NCBI GenBank assembly: GCA_029882335.1
Contig: JAOUKW010000160.1
Coordinates: 1-8,764, forward strand
Length of the DNA stretch: 8,764 nucleotides
DNA from: Candidatus Heimdallarchaeota archaeon
Lineage (GTDB): Archaea; Asgardarchaeota; Heimdallarchaeia; Heimdallarchaeales; Kariarchaeaceae
Reading direction: 5' to 3'
The position numbers and the translations under genes were made by a program. The notes beneath the pieces are model-generated. The model saw nothing but the letters and a program-made list of their open reading frames with translations. It was not told where the DNA came from and did not search any database. Below are positions 7,262-8,764 of this stretch, in pieces; the stretch's first letter is position 1; each line of letters starts with the position of its first letter.

Positions 7262-8518
7262 TTAAGTAGAATCTTTGATTCTTTTGTCTAAGAAGTAATT
7301 CTTCATTGATCTAAAAAAACCTAATTTTGAAATAATGATAATAATGATGATTATTACAATGCTGGTAATTATGAAGATATAGTTAAATTGTTTTTCTATA
7401 GAAAAAGTATAAATAAATAAAGTTGATTTTTGATTATTTATGGATAAAATATAAATTAACACTGTATTGTCTTGTAATAATTTTTGATCTATGATAAAAT
7501 TGTATCCAGCAACTACAATTTCTTTATAGAAAATAATGTCTGTTTTATTAATTAATAGCACATATATGATATTTGAATATTCAAGGCTTGTATTTGTATA
7601 ACCACTAAGCAAATATTTCTCATTTATTGTATTAAAATTGATGAATGCTTGATCTTTTAATATATTGAATTCTTTATAATATGCTGTCTTCTGTACATAT
7701 AATTCTTTAATAAAATAAGAAGTTAATACTAAATCATATCCAGTATTATTATTATAGATGTAATTAAGGCCATAATTAGTATTTATGGAAGAAAATAAGT
7801 AGATTAGTTTGTTATTTAGTTCAATTGGAATAATTTCTATGGTATTATTATCAATATAAATACGAAATAATTGAACTTCATGTTCAAATGTATTTTCTCT
7901 AGATTGATTTATCCCTACTAAAAGTAAGGTTCCATCGTTGATTACGTTTTGTATTGTAATTCCAAAATTCAAAAATAATAATTGATTATTTATCCATACA
8001 AATGTAAAAGAATTTGGAATTGAAAGAAATACCATTTTTTTAGGAAAGTATTCAAATGTTATTTTGTAATTTCCTTTTATATTTACTTGTTCTATTGAAG
8101 TAAATTTTTCATTAATATTATAATTAAAGCGTGTTATTGTAGTATTTCCGGTACTTGTATTGAAAATTTGAAGTAAAAAGGATACAGTAGTTACGTTAAT
8201 AAACCGGTTACCATGGACTTCAATAATATCTCGACCAAGATCTATATTTTCGATAATATTCGACTTTTCAATAAATAAAGTTTCTAATTCTTCAAAATTT
8301 GACCCATATTGAAAATTTACTTTGTTTTCAAATATAAAAACAACAAAATATAAATTCAAATATTCATCGAAATTGATACTTAAATAGCGATAATTATTTT
8401 CATAATCTATTTCACTTAATTCATAATCACTTGTTGATTCAACTGTTTGAATATTTATTAATAATAATAATATTAGAATCAGTTTTTTGGCATTCAAACA
8501 AAATTGTTGTAAATGCAT
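7262..8518 (-). CDS. Secreted, C-terminally anchored protein of unknown function
   Basis: I do not recognise the family. Residues 1 to about 28 form a signal peptide with a strong core (LILILLLLI) after KK. Residues about 380-398 form a transmembrane helix containing eight consecutive isoleucines, followed by a basic tail (KLGFFRSMKNYFLDKR), so the roughly 350-residue body is outside. The body consists of short alternating hydrophobic strands separated by polar turns and many N-x-S/T sequons, for example NVTT, NTSTGNTT, NQS, NNT and NTS. This would suit an all-beta fold such as a beta-propeller, but no diagnostic repeat is clear. There is a single cysteine, Cys7. ATG 8518 has a TATA-like box 26 bp upstream; an internal TTG (codon 8) would give a tidier signal peptide. 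It stands alone, divergent from the next gene and 333 bp before the signal peptidase gene. Confidence 0.82.
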   Translation of the reverse strand: MHLQQFCLNAKKLILILLLLINIQTVESTSDYELSEIDYENNYRYLSINFDEYLNLYFVVFIFENKVNFQYGSNFEELETLFIEKSNIIENIDLGRDIIEVHGNRFINVTTVSFLLQIFNTSTGNTTITRFNYNINEKFTSIEQVNIKGNYKITFEYFPKKMVFLSIPNSFTFVWINNQLLFLNFGITIQNVINDGTLLLVGINQSRENTFEHEVQLFRIYIDNNTIEIIPIELNNKLIYLFSSINTNYGLNYIYNNNTGYDLVLTSYFIKELYVQKTAYYKEFNILKDQAFINFNTINEKYLLSGYTNTSLEYSNIIYVLLINKTDIIFYKEIVVAGYNFIIDQKLLQDNTVLIYILSINNQKSTLFIYTFSIEKQFNYIFIITSIVIIIIIIIISKLGFFRSMKNYFLDKRIKDST

Positions 8519-8541
8519 ATTTTTAAAATTCTTTTATAAGA

Positions 8542-8547
8542 GTATAA
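8542..8547 (-). promoter_or_regulatory. TATA-like box for the 7262-8518 gene
   Basis: On the minus strand, TTATAC is centred 26.5 bp before the A of ATG 8518, matching a leaderless start. A better-looking TTATAAAA (about 8531-8538) is only 16 bp from that ATG. If that were the real box, transcription would begin inside the first codons and favour the TTG at codon 8. Confidence 0.35.
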
Positions 8548-8647
8548 GTATTTGAAAATAATAATACGCTTACTTAAGAAATAATTCAGGAAAAATTATT
8601 ATTAGTTTGGTATTTTTAAAGTTCTTGACTGAATTGAATAAAACTGC

Positions 8648-8654
8648 ATAAATA
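8648..8654 (+). promoter_or_regulatory. TATA-like box for the gene starting at 8675
   Basis: ATAAATA is centred 24 bp before ATG 8675, within the range for a leaderless archaeal transcript. It shares the 156-bp divergent spacer (8519-8674) with the promoter of the opposite gene. Confidence 0.35.
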
Positions 8655-8674
8655 ATATATGATAGTTCAAGGTG

Positions 8675-8764
8675 ATGATTATCTGTAATTTGTCGGAATT
8701 AATTAATATTGATTCTAATATCACAGGAATACCAATAGTTGTATTACCAAAAGATTTACTATAT
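8675..8764 (+). CDS. Start of an unidentified gene, 3'-partial
   Basis: Thirty codons run open to the right window edge. The peptide begins MIICNLSELIN and contains GIPIVVLPKDLLY. An in-frame TAG at 8663-8665 limits the start to GTG 8672 or ATG 8675. AAGG directly abuts these codons and is too close to act as a ribosome binding site, so a leaderless start at ATG is favoured. The N-terminus is not a signal peptide, so the product is probably cytoplasmic, unlike the other genes here. The fragment is too short to name a family. Confidence 0.5.
   Translation, partial: MIICNLSELINIDSNITGIPIVVLPKDLLY

Noticed and set aside
1..8764. CRISPR arrays, insertion sequences and tRNA genes
   Set aside because: I saw no regularly spaced long repeats, no transposase motifs, no terminal inverted repeats and no cloverleaf-like sequence by reading; a covariance-model search was not possible.

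Overview
The window is AT-rich (roughly a quarter G+C by eye) and looks archaeal. It encodes an archaeal/ER-type (Ser/His/Asp) signal peptidase. TATA-like boxes sit about 26 bp ahead of start codons, as expected for leaderless archaeal mRNAs. Proteins are rich in Asn, Ile and Tyr, with many N-x-S/T sequons. An Asgard or similar low-GC uncultivated archaeon would fit, but the sequence alone does not fix the lineage.

Layout. (1) 2-5974, + strand: a tight three-gene unit. It holds a surface subtilase (S8) cut off by the left window edge, a secreted beta-sandwich protein of unknown function, and a membrane-anchored relative of family 5 (oligopeptide/dipeptide-type) solute-binding proteins. Gaps are 8 bp and then a small overlap. 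(2) 5939-6928, - strand: a signal peptidase I with an unusual extra membrane segment and a C-terminal outside domain; its 3' end overlaps the binding-protein gene by 36 bp. (3) 6929-7261: a 333-bp gap with the signal peptidase promoter and one doubtful small ORF. (4) 7262-8518, - strand: an unrecognised secreted, C-terminally anchored protein. (5) 8519-8674: a divergent promoter region. (6) 8675-8764, + strand: the first 30 codons of a gene leaving the window.

How it may work together: every complete gene encodes an exported or membrane protein. The first three share one plan: (putative) signal peptide, large outside domain, one C-terminal transmembrane helix and a short cytoplasmic tail. A plausible reading is a cell-surface unit in which a tethered protease cuts protein outside the cell and a tethered binding protein captures peptides. 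No ABC permease or ATPase is present in the window, so import is not shown.

The most interesting signal is the binding protein. Its sequence landmarks read as a circular permutation of the normal family 5 order: the part that normally forms the last quarter comes first, and the protein ends where that part would normally begin. Its translation start is also odd: a perfect AGGAGG points to an ATT codon, not to the nearest canonical start.
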